Below are positions 1 to 7,093 of a stretch of DNA of 15,317 nt, in pieces. This DNA comes from RI-92 sp040235555 (GTDB lineage: Bacteria; Pseudomonadota; Gammaproteobacteria; UBA6429; Thiohalophilaceae), in the NCBI GenBank assembly GCA_040235555.1, contig JBECKZ010000146.1:1-15317 (forward strand). Direction: 5' to 3'. The stretch's first letter is position 1; the number at the start of each line of letters is the position of its first letter. The notes under the pieces were generated by a model, which did no database searches, had not been told where the DNA came from, and worked only from the letters and a program-made list of their open reading frames with translations. Position numbers and translations under genes: made by a program.

Positions 1-1978
1 AGGTAATACCAGGGATTAATCCATGAGCCTGGCGAACGGCCCAGCTCAGACTAGCGATCAGATCCCGACTGGTACTATCCAGACTATGATCTGATGTCTG
101 CGCATCATTGTAATTGAGCTGCAGTAATGCATTCATATGTTGGCTGATGAGATAGCCCAGACTCAGCCCAGCGGTCCAAGTATCGGTATTTTTTGCTGAG
201 ACATTTACAGGTGGATTGGATTCCTCGATAGTGCCGTATTGTAAGTTCGTGGAAAAATTCAGGAGCTGATTGACATTCTTGGTTAGTGCAAACTGGGTAA
301 TGACGTTGCGGCTGTCCACAGCCTGACCGGTTTTATTATCATTTTTACTGATGATGTGAGAGATAACCCAATTCCAGGTCGGATAACTGAAGCCAGCTAT
401 CAGCGATACGCTCGTCGTGGTATTGAATCCACCTACACTGAATCCACCGCCTGCATTTTCCACGGTTTGATCGACTTTCGTCAGTGCTAGGGTATAACTC
501 GGCTGACCATACCAGGGTGTGACCGGTGGCTGGCCCGCCTCTCCGGCCTCTACTATAACAGACGGGGTATAGGTAGTAGTCAGCGTGGAATCTGTGGATT
601 TTATCCTGGCACGTGCCGGGTCGTCGTTGACGTTGTCGGTTGTCGTGCCCAGTGCAGCATATAAATACAGACCTGACCAACTGAGATCGGTATAGCCGTG
701 GATAGTCTGTTGATCGGCGACCCCGCCGGGATTGGTGGGGCTGCGGAAATAACTGCCGATTCGTTTGTTCTCTAGCCCTACGTCCCAAACCATAGGTTTA
801 CCACTGACTAACTTGTTGTGCCAAGGTGTGTAGCTCACCATAGCACTGTAGGCATGATCGCGTTTCGCATCCTGATTGATATCAATTATGCCGTCGTGAT
901 TGAGATCGATGCCATCACCATCAAAATCGAAATCAGATCTAGCATACTCACCGTGCAGACGCAGCCGATGGTCGAGCAGATTGCTGTCTGCAAGAATATC
1001 CGAGGCACTGCCTTTGGTATGGGTCGTATCACCTACCACACCGGTCCCGCTACTTCCTGTCTGTTCTGGTCCTGCGCCGTTCACATACACTGCACTGATT
1101 AACAGCTTATCGCGTTCGCTTAAGGGATGACTGCTCAACACTACCCCATCTGAACGATTTTGCGCATCTCCTACACCGAGGCCATCCTGAAAACCGACCA
1201 CATCCTCGGTACGTTGACTAAAAGCGGTGACATTATCCCGGTTATTCGCCCAATTGACTCCCAAAGAAACGCCCCGGCGGGAGAAACCCTGCATTACCAG
1301 ATTATCTGCAGGAGATGCATTAAATTGACCGACCTTTGCCACGACAGGACCGTCCTGCGCGGTCACCAGGAAATGTCCCAGGTCAGCCTTACCACCATTG
1401 ACACCGCGCGGCATCAAGCTTTCATTTTTATTGTAAATGAGATCAGAACTACCACTGATTTGCCAATTACCATTGGCGATCTTTCCCTGTATCTGTGTAC
1501 CACCTCCCAGGTTTAGCTTGTCTGGTTCTGGTGCAGTCAGCTCACGATCGGCGACACGCGCTGACACATCAAGCCATACCTTACCCTGCAACTCGGCATC
1601 ACGGAATGCCGAGTTTTTGCGTATAGATAAAGTCCACGTACCACGTATAGCCGTACTACCATCGGTTTGGTACTCGATCAGTCGCAGCTGATGTTCGCCG
1701 TAGGCCAGAGGTTGTGGTGGAATAATTGTGGCTACAGATCCGTCGAAGCTGACTATCTGTGTGACATCAAACCCATCGAGATCTAATCCAAGTCGCTGGA
1801 TGGTCTCGGCAGGTGCTGTAACTTTTACCTTTATGGGGTCAGCTGGCGCGCGGTATTTACTCGCTGACGGGATCAGTTCGGGCTTCCAGCTTGCAGCATG
1901 TGCGCTGATGCTCATCAGAAGACATACCGCAATGCTGAGGTATTTAATTATAAATTTGATTTGTCGGAGCCCTTGCAC
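1..1978 (-). CDS. Large outer-membrane beta-barrel protein, 3' end outside the window
   Basis: An uninterrupted minus-strand frame of at least 659 codons runs off the left edge, so the C-terminus is not visible. I place the start at a GTG because an in-frame TAA lies three codons upstream and a GAGGT ribosome site sits 8 bases before it. Residues 1-29 form a Sec signal peptide (basic start, hydrophobic IIKYLSIAVCLLMSI, cleavage site AHA-A). Residues about 36-120 look like an Ig-like beta domain. From about 125 onward there are repeated alternating polar/hydrophobic, aromatic-rich strands such as LLISAVYVNGAG, AYSAMVSYTPW and TWTAGLSLGYL, separated by Gly/Asn/Asp-rich loops, as in porin-like barrels. 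Residues 349-370 are an Asp-rich insertion with an EF-hand-like loop (DLNHDGIIDINQ). I do not recognise a named family. Role is unknown; export to the outer membrane is inferred from composition. It lies 96 bases downstream of the DUF2784 gene and may share its transcript. Confidence 0.8.
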   Translation of the reverse strand, partial: MQGLRQIKFIIKYLSIAVCLLMSISAHAASWKPELIPSASKYRAPADPIKVKVTAPAETIQRLGLDLDGFDVTQIVSFDGSVATIIPPQPLAYGEHQLRLIEYQTDGSTAIRGTWTLSIRKNSAFRDAELQGKVWLDVSARVADRELTAPEPDKLNLGGGTQIQGKIANGNWQISGSSDLIYNKNESLMPRGVNGGKADLGHFLVTAQDGPVVAKVGQFNASPADNLVMQGFSRRGVSLGVNWANNRDNVTAFSQRTEDVVGFQDGLGVGDAQNRSDGVVLSSHPLSERDKLLISAVYVNGAGPEQTGSSGTGVVGDTTHTKGSASDILADSNLLDHRLRLHGEYARSDFDFDGDGIDLNHDGIIDINQDAKRDHAYSAMVSYTPWHNKLVSGKPMVWDVGLENKRIGSYFRSPTNPGGVADQQTIHGYTDLSWSGLYLYAALGTTTDNVNDDPARARIKSTDSTLTTTYTPSVIVEAGEAGQPPVTPWYGQPSYTLALTKVDQTVENAGGGFSVGGFNTTTSVSLIAGFSYPTWNWVISHIISKNDNKTGQAVDSRNVITQFALTKNVNQLLNFSTNLQYGTIEESNPPVNVSAKNTDTWTAGLSLGYLISQHMNALLQLNYNDAQTSDHSLDSTSRDLIASLSWAVRQAHGLIPGIT
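1590..1615. repeat. Perfect 10-bp inverted repeat with T tail inside the barrel gene
   Basis: AACTCGGCAT (1590-1599) and ATGCCGAGTT (1606-1615) are perfect inverse complements around a 6-base loop. On the plus strand the stem runs straight into TTTTT (1614-1618), the layout of an intrinsic terminator, antisense to the barrel gene. On the coding (minus) strand the sequence after the stem is not T-rich. The repeat covers codons 122 to about 130, at the border between the Ig-like region and the barrel. Function is not known; it may be chance within coding sequence. Confidence 0.5.
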
Positions 1979-1986
1979 GATCTGTT

Positions 1987-1994
1987 ACCTCTTT
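1987..1994 (-). promoter_or_regulatory. Ribosome binding site of the beta-barrel gene
   Basis: On the minus strand AAAGAGGT lies 8 bases before the GTG codon at 1978. It supports this unusual start over the internal ATG at codon 22, which would cut away most of the signal peptide. The rest of the 96-base gap (1979-2074) is AT-rich; I see no convincing promoter or terminator in it. Confidence 0.6.
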
Positions 1995-2074
1995 TATTAT
2001 TCAGAATCGCTGGTTCTCTTTTTATGTATTAAAGCGTATTCACCCCAAAATTCATAGTATGGATGTCACAGAAT

Positions 2075-2461
2075 TCATTCATTTCGTTGTTTCCGTGGAC
2101 GTATAAGAAATACATAGAGATAGATAAAAATATTCACGGCAATCACGATCATCCCAAACAGGATTTGCATATTGCGTGTCAGACTGGCTGGATATAACAC
2201 TGGCATGATGTACTGCATGACAAAATCGCCTTGATACTGGCCAAGCCCTGCTACCGAGCGCAAGTAATTTTCTAGTGGCGTCAGGGGGCATATCCAGCCA
2301 TTCAATTCCACTAATATTCCCCAAATCATTGCTGGGATGTGTAACCACACCAGCCTGCGCCACCTGAGGAGCAGTAAGGCACCGAACAACACAAACACTA
2401 CAAACACAAAATGCAGGACAACGATAATGTCCACTACCAGTTTTGCCCACTCTCCTGTCAT
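2075..2461 (-). CDS. DUF2784 family small integral membrane protein
   Basis: A 128-residue, very hydrophobic protein. Predicted membrane segments lie at about 9-32, 37-57 and 97-120, with a possible further one near 80-95, and the C-terminus is basic (RPRKQRNE). The motif CPLTPLEN at 58-65, preceded by the pattern RLVWLHIPAMIWG and followed by a tract ending LYPASLTR, is what I know as the DUF2784 signature, and the length is normal for that family. The function of DUF2784 is unknown; location in the inner membrane is inferred from the segments. It is transcribed away from the ECF sigma gene across a 244-base gap and towards the outer-membrane barrel gene. The ribosome site is weak (GGGG about 11 bases upstream of ATG). 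Confidence 0.85.
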   Translation of the reverse strand: MTGEWAKLVVDIIVVLHFVFVVFVLFGALLLLRWRRLVWLHIPAMIWGILVELNGWICPLTPLENYLRSVAGLGQYQGDFVMQYIMPVLYPASLTRNMQILFGMIVIAVNIFIYLYVFLIRPRKQRNE

Positions 2462-2490
2462 TGAGATGTATGACCCCGCATCAATCGTGT

Positions 2491-2496
2491 TTTATA
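2491..2496 (-). promoter_or_regulatory. Candidate -10 box for the DUF2784 gene
   Basis: TATAAA on the minus strand lies about 30 bases upstream of the DUF2784 start, inside the divergent gap 2462-2705. No good -35 box sits at the proper distance (CCGGCA at 17 bases), so either an activator or another sigma factor would be needed, or this is not a promoter. On the plus strand the same gap holds TAAAAT at 2681-2686 with TTATCA 18 bases upstream, a weak candidate for the sigma gene. An imperfect dyad, GGAAAGG (2519-2525) and CCTTTTCC (2541-2548), lies between them. Confidence 0.25.
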
Positions 2497-2705
2497 AGCA
2501 TATGACATATCTATGCCGGGAAAGGAATTGTTCTAATGACCCTTTTCCGACGCACACGCGTTTACCTGTCACTACAGATCAGTTGCATATGCTATCTATG
2601 CCATCAACCATCACGTATCTACTTGAAAACTCTGCCTGCTCACGGCTTTTGTCGCATTATCACAGTCTTTGCAGGACGCATAAAATCGCGTACTCTTGGC
2701 CGGCT

Positions 2706-3275
2706 ATGCACGATATAGTCAGTGATGAAAACCTGATGTTGCAATATAAGGACGGCGATACCCGGGCCTTCGAGACCCTGTACGCGCGCTACCGGCAACC
2801 ATTATTTCGTTATCTTCAACATCAGTGTAGCAGTGCAGCCATTGCCGAAGAGTTGTTTCAGGACATCTGGCTGAACCTGATCCGTACTCGCGAACGTTAC
2901 CAGGTCAGCGCCAGCTTCAAGACCTTTATTTATCATATGGCGCATAACCGCCTTATTGATCATTACCGTAAACAAAAACACGGTATCCCTGCCTCATATG
3001 ATGAACACGAGGACATTCTGAATCAGACAAACTCCGCGAATCCTGTCTCCGCTGAACGCCAGGTCCAAGGTGAACAACAACTGGCACGCTTACATGCAGC
3101 GATTGCTGAGCTGCCTGAAGCGCAACGTGAAGCCTTTTTATTGAAAGAAAATACAGGGCTGAGTGTGGAACAGATTGCAGAGATCACCGGTGTCAATGCC
3201 GAAACCGCCAAGAGCCGGATCCGCTATGCCCTAAACAAATTACGCCAAAGTCTCGGAATAGAAGACCATGACTAA
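2706..3275 (+). CDS. ECF-type RNA polymerase sigma factor
   Basis: A 189-residue sigma-70 family protein of the extracytoplasmic function class, which directs RNA polymerase to a small set of promoters. Region 2 spans about 10-90 (DGDTRAFETLYARYRQPLF, then IAEELFQDIWLNL and NRLIDHYRKQK, the core-binding and -10 reading part). A variable linker follows, and region 4 spans about 125-183 with the helix-turn-helix GLSVEQIAEITGVNAETAKSR. I chose the ATG at 2706 because homologous proteins begin just before the DENLMLQY segment; the frame stays open upstream to 2337, but that stretch overlaps the DUF2784 gene and has no sigma-like content. No strong ribosome site is visible, and a second in-frame ATG lies ten codons on. 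The gene overlaps its probable anti-sigma partner by 8 bases, implying coupled translation. Target promoters are unknown. Confidence 0.9.
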   Translation: MHDIVSDENLMLQYKDGDTRAFETLYARYRQPLFRYLQHQCSSAAIAEELFQDIWLNLIRTRERYQVSASFKTFIYHMAHNRLIDHYRKQKHGIPASYDEHEDILNQTNSANPVSAERQVQGEQQLARLHAAIAELPEAQREAFLLKENTGLSVEQIAEITGVNAETAKSRIRYALNKLRQSLGIEDHD

Positions 3276-3756
3276 GCAACACGACCAGAACAAACAGCTC
3301 GACGATTACCTGCATGGGAAATCAGGGATATCTAAGCTCTATCAGCAACTGACTGCTGGCGAACCCGATGCAAAAACTGACGCCACGATCCTCGCGGCGT
3401 CAAGACATACAGCCATCATCAAGCCGCGGATTCTGCGCTGGATGATTCCTGCAGCCATTGCGGCCATACTGGTTCTGGGTGTGTCCCTGTTCTGGGAACA
3501 ACAGCACCGAACACCCGCGCCAGACAACGCGATGGAGTCTGCTGCACCCGGCCAGCAGGGATCGTTCCCGCAACAACTTGACCGCACCCTGCACGACAAT
3601 CCAACTGCAGATCAGTGGCTGGAGCAAATACAGAAGCTGCATACCGCTGGCAAAACTGAGCAGGCCGCAACTGAATTTAAAAAATTCCGACTGGCATACC
3701 CTGCCTATACGCTTGACCGCCACCGCTTCGGCGAATTGCAACAATACGACAAATAA
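3268..3756 (+). CDS. Probable membrane anti-sigma factor of the adjacent ECF sigma
   Basis: 162 residues. The cytoplasmic part (1-54) has the pattern LDDYLHGKSGISKLYQQL followed by DATILAASR, which I know from small proteins encoded directly after ECF sigma genes in gammaproteobacteria. One membrane segment lies at about 57-76 (MIPAAIAAILVLGVSLF). The remaining 85 residues would be periplasmic; they have a Pro/Gln-rich start and a helical end (DQWLEQIQKLHTAGKTEQAATEFKKF) that looks like a single TPR-like hairpin. There is no HxxxCxxC zinc anti-sigma motif and no FecR domain. Holding the sigma factor at the membrane until an envelope signal arrives is inferred from position, topology and the 8-base overlap. 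It converges on der with 9 bases between stop codons. Confidence 0.7.
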   Translation: MTKQHDQNKQLDDYLHGKSGISKLYQQLTAGEPDAKTDATILAASRHTAIIKPRILRWMIPAAIAAILVLGVSLFWEQQHRTPAPDNAMESAAPGQQGSFPQQLDRTLHDNPTADQWLEQIQKLHTAGKTEQAATEFKKFRLAYPAYTLDRHRFGELQQYDK

Positions 3757-3765
3757 TTCGAATTA

Positions 3766-5172
3766 CTATTTCTTGATGTGGCGTACCATGCGTTTGCGCT
3801 TGGCGATCTGGCGTGGCGTGAGTTTGTTCTTCTTGCCTTTGTAGGGATTTTCACTGGTCTTGAACTCAATACGCAACGGCGTACCCTGTAAGCGCAGGTG
3901 TTGGCGAAAGGCATTGATCAAGTAACGGCGATAACTGTCAGGTACTGCTGAAGTTTGATTACCATGAATAATGATCACAGGCGGGTTCTTGCCGCCCTGG
4001 TGGGCATAACGAAGTTTGATCCGGTGCCCGCGTACGAGTGGCGGTGGATTCGCCGCAACAAGATCACTTAACAACCGGGTCAATCTGGGTGTCGGAATAT
4101 CCGACATGGCGGCCTTATAGGCCTGCTGGATTGATGCAAACAGGTCCCCCACGCCACTACCATGCAGAGCCGAAATAAAATGCAAACGCGCAAAGGTGAT
4201 AAACGGTAACTTGATATCGAGCTCGCGACGAATCTTGTCCTTTTGATCGATATCCAGGCCATCCCACTTGTTGATCGCGAGCACCAGTGCCCTGCCAGTC
4301 TCTATGACAAATCCCAGCAGGCTGGCATCCTGTTCGGTGACACCCTCCTGTCCATCCACCAGCATGACCACGACGTTGGCATCTTCGATCGCCTGCAGGG
4401 ATTTGATGACGCTGAATTTTTCAACTGCCTCACTGATACGGCCACGGCGGCGCACGCCGGCAGTATCAATCAGGGTGTATTGCTGACTATCGCGTTCAAA
4501 CGGTAGATAAATACTGTCCCGTGTAGTGCCGGGCATGTCGAAGGTAATGACCCGTTCTTCCCCGAGGATACGATTAACCAGGGTTGATTTACCCACATTG
4601 GGACGACCGATGATCGCGACCTTGATACCGGCATAGGCTTGTTCAGCCTCCGTCTCTGCTCCCCGCTCCTGCTGCGCATGATCATGCAGTACCTCATTGA
4701 TCATGCTGGTCACACCACGGCCATGTTCAGCCGCAATGGCATATACCTGTTCAAATCCCAGGCGATAAAATTCTGAGAGCGCGGCATTGATGTCCATGCC
4801 ATCGATCTTGTTCACTACCAGTGAAACTTGTTTACCGGTCTGGCGTAAACGCTGGGCAATCTTCTCATCATCCGGTAGCAGACCATTGCGTGCATCGACC
4901 AGGAATAACACCTGGTCTGCCTGTTCCACAGCTAACCAGGACTGGGTTGCCATCAGGCTGTCGACACCATCCTTATCGTCACTCAGGCCACCGGTATCGA
5001 TCACGATATAACCACATGGTCCCAGTTTACCTTCGCCGAATTTACGATCTCTGGTCAGGCCCGGCTGATCCGCTACCAGGGCTTCACGCGTACGAGTAAG
5101 GCGGTTGAACAGGGTCGACTTGCCGACATTTGGTCGACCGACCAGGGCCAGTACAGGTTTGAAACCATTCAT
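3766..5172 (-). CDS. der: Ribosome assembly GTPase Der (EngA)
   Basis: 468 residues, the usual size. Der has two GTPase domains in tandem and helps mature the 50S ribosomal subunit in the cytoplasm. First domain: P-loop GRPNVGKS at 12-19, DQPGLTRDR at 35-43, DTGG near 59-62, NKID at 121-124. Second domain: GRPNVGKS at 189-196, DMPGTTRDS at 212-219, DTAG near 236-239, NKWD at 301-304. A KH-like domain for rRNA contact covers about 355-440, and the tail is lysine/arginine-rich. All nucleotide-binding motifs are intact. It is the last gene of the minus-strand run, 51 bases after bamB, the standard neighbour. The ribosome site before the ATG is weak. No terminator is visible after the stop. Confidence 0.98.
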   Translation of the reverse strand: MNGFKPVLALVGRPNVGKSTLFNRLTRTREALVADQPGLTRDRKFGEGKLGPCGYIVIDTGGLSDDKDGVDSLMATQSWLAVEQADQVLFLVDARNGLLPDDEKIAQRLRQTGKQVSLVVNKIDGMDINAALSEFYRLGFEQVYAIAAEHGRGVTSMINEVLHDHAQQERGAETEAEQAYAGIKVAIIGRPNVGKSTLVNRILGEERVITFDMPGTTRDSIYLPFERDSQQYTLIDTAGVRRRGRISEAVEKFSVIKSLQAIEDANVVVMLVDGQEGVTEQDASLLGFVIETGRALVLAINKWDGLDIDQKDKIRRELDIKLPFITFARLHFISALHGSGVGDLFASIQQAYKAAMSDIPTPRLTRLLSDLVAANPPPLVRGHRIKLRYAHQGGKNPPVIIIHGNQTSAVPDSYRRYLINAFRQHLRLQGTPLRIEFKTSENPYKGKKNKLTPRQIAKRKRMVRHIKK

Positions 5173-5223
5173 ACCAGATCAACTCGTCTATATGAAAAAA
5201 GAACAAATTCTGACAATCGCGTA

Positions 5224-6426
5224 TCAGGGATAGTGAATATCAAAAGCTTCGGTGTGACCATAACGATCAATCACAATCAGCTTATTGCCAGCCACGACAG
5301 GTGGTGCCAGGATATTGTTGGTCTTGGGATAGAGCAAATCCTGCGTCTCATCCAGGTTTGGATCGGTATAGTCATAATCATTCAGTCGCAAGCGCGCAAC
5401 AATCTTGCCATTATCACGCCGCAGCCAGTGTACGAAACCATCAAAGTCAGCAACAATGACATATTGATCTTGCAAACGCGGCGGCGTCAGGCTGCGACGC
5501 AGCAACCCCTCCTGTTTCCATAAGGTTGCACCGTTAAAGCGATCCAGGGCCCAGACCCGGCTCTGATCATCCACCAGATAAATGCGATAAGGGTCCACCA
5601 CCATGCCATTATAGGAGGTAATATCACGTGTCCATAAAATGCGCCCGGATCCCAGTTGAACTGCGGCGATACGACCCTGATAACTGACAGCATAAACGAT
5701 ATCATCAACCACAACGGGATTGGCATCGATATCAACCATACGTTCCAGGTCGGTACGCCCGCGTGGGATAGCAATCGTGGTCTGCCAGAGTAATTTACCC
5801 GTTTGCAGGTTGACTGCAAGCAGGCGGCCATTATCAAAAGCACTTAGTACTATGTCACCGGCGATAACCGGAGCACTTGTTCCCCGCAGCGTCAGTGCCG
5901 GCGTTATTTGCTCCAGCGACCAGATCTGCTTGCCATCTTTCCGGTTGAGCGCGTAAAGCATGCCGTTGACACAGCGCACGATAACAATATCTTTGGATAC
6001 TTTGGGTGGTGATAGCACTTCACTGCTAACCTGGGCATGCCAGACCACATGACCATCTTTTTTCTGCATGGCAATCACATCGCCATGACTGCTGCCAAAG
6101 AACAGCAAATCATCGTCCAGGGTCAGTGCAGTTGAAGTAGGCATGGACAGGTTGACCTGCCACCGAATGGACCTGTCTTGGCTATTGAATGCAGTGACCT
6201 GCCCTTGATAATCAAGTGCATATAACACATTATTTTCCAGCACAGGTGTAAGTTTGAGGTAATTCTCACCTGCACCCTCACCAAAATCAGTTTCCCAAAT
6301 CCGTTTTATAACAAAGGCGTTTTCAACGGCAGTCAGTTTAACGGGCGGTAATACAGGAGATGGTGAAGTACTACACCCGCCCAATAATATGATGAACGCA
6401 ATAAACAGCGATTTTACAATTTTCAT
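5224..6426 (-). CDS. bamB: Outer-membrane assembly lipoprotein BamB
   Basis: 400 residues, close to the E. coli protein. BamB is a beta-propeller lipoprotein of the BAM complex, which folds barrel proteins into the outer membrane; it binds BamA on the periplasmic side. The N-terminus is a lipoprotein signal with lipobox LGGC (15-18); mature Cys18 is followed by Ser, which fits sorting to the outer membrane. The body is made of repeated PQQ-like propeller blades, each with a pattern like VLYALDYQGQVTAFN, MLYALNRKDGKQIW or RLLAVNLQTGKLLW. The start ATG overlaps the yfgM stop by 4 bases, so translation is likely coupled. The adjacent order yfgM-bamB-der is conserved in gammaproteobacteria. Confidence 0.97.
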   Translation of the reverse strand: MKIVKSLFIAFIILLGGCSTSPSPVLPPVKLTAVENAFVIKRIWETDFGEGAGENYLKLTPVLENNVLYALDYQGQVTAFNSQDRSIRWQVNLSMPTSTALTLDDDLLFFGSSHGDVIAMQKKDGHVVWHAQVSSEVLSPPKVSKDIVIVRCVNGMLYALNRKDGKQIWSLEQITPALTLRGTSAPVIAGDIVLSAFDNGRLLAVNLQTGKLLWQTTIAIPRGRTDLERMVDIDANPVVVDDIVYAVSYQGRIAAVQLGSGRILWTRDITSYNGMVVDPYRIYLVDDQSRVWALDRFNGATLWKQEGLLRRSLTPPRLQDQYVIVADFDGFVHWLRRDNGKIVARLRLNDYDYTDPNLDETQDLLYPKTNNILAPPVVAGNKLIVIDRYGHTEAFDIHYP

Positions 6427-7076
6427 TTTTTGCTATCTTGCGTTAGCGCCTTGGACAAATTATCCAGTTTCATCTGTACAAATTCACGTTCCTTGCCATT
6501 AAGGCTGGAATCGGTCAGGGCAAGTTGATACGCCTCACGCGCCTGCTCTGTTTTACCTTGCTTGCGCAGAATATCACCGCGAATCAGGGCAAAACGTGGA
6601 TCAAAGGTCGCATCCTTAACCTGATTCAGAAGCTTCAATGCGTCTTCCAGTTTACCTTCGGCAGACAAGACCTCGGCCAGTCGTTGCCGTGCAATCAAAC
6701 CTATGACTTTGTGCCCGGGATTTTCCAGGGCCCACCGCAGATTTTTCTCTGCCTCGGGCAGCTTGTTGGCCTCCACTTCCTGCTTTGCCATTTGCAATGA
6801 TGTTAGTGCAGCATAGGACGTGCCCTTGTACTTGTCACGCAATTCATTGGACAAGGTTTGTACCAGTGCTGCATCTTTCTTTTTCAGTGCATCGTTGAAT
6901 TTGTCATATGTAATCGAGGCATTGACGGCGAGAGTTTCGTGGTAACTGAACCAGTACCGCACACCAATCACAGCACCCAACCCGACCACGATTCCGATGA
7001 TCACGGCCGTACCATTTTCCTTCCACCATTTCTTTAATGCTTCGACCTGTTCTTCTTCTGTTAAATGCTCTGCCAT
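6423..7076 (-). CDS. yfgM: YfgM family membrane-anchored TPR protein
   Basis: 217 residues. The short cytoplasmic start (MAEHLTEEEQVEALKKWWKE) precedes one membrane segment at about 22-42 (GTAVIIGIVVGLGAVIGVRYW), and the rest is periplasmic with TPR-like helical pairs (for example YAALTSLQMAKQEVEANKL and IRGDILRKQGKTEQAREAYQL). In E. coli YfgM associates with the SecYEG translocon and the chaperone PpiD and helps pass newly exported proteins to periplasmic chaperones. The length and the EEQVEALKKWW opening are typical of the family. It sits 17 bases after hisS and overlaps bamB by 4 bases; a GAGG lies very close to the ATG. Confidence 0.93.
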   Translation of the reverse strand: MAEHLTEEEQVEALKKWWKENGTAVIIGIVVGLGAVIGVRYWFSYHETLAVNASITYDKFNDALKKKDAALVQTLSNELRDKYKGTSYAALTSLQMAKQEVEANKLPEAEKNLRWALENPGHKVIGLIARQRLAEVLSAEGKLEDALKLLNQVKDATFDPRFALIRGDILRKQGKTEQAREAYQLALTDSSLNGKEREFVQMKLDNLSKALTQDSKK

Positions 7077-7093
7077 ATCCTCACCAGCCTGCT

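Noticed and set aside
345..1691. Several open frames on both strands inside the barrel gene
   Set aside because: They lie within one longer uninterrupted minus-strand frame that has a signal peptide, ribosome site and barrel-like strands; their own translations show no domain character.
2079..2450. Second minus-strand frame over the DUF2784 gene
   Set aside because: It is a shifted shadow; only the other frame has membrane segments and the CPLTPLEN motif.
2337..2705. Upstream extension of the sigma factor frame
   Set aside because: The frame is open but overlaps the DUF2784 gene, lacks sigma-like sequence and would add 123 residues to a protein that has its normal length from 2706.
3342..3744. 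Minus-strand frames over the anti-sigma gene
   Set aside because: Their translations are Arg/Cys-rich without domains, and the plus frame has the topology and overlap expected of an anti-sigma gene.
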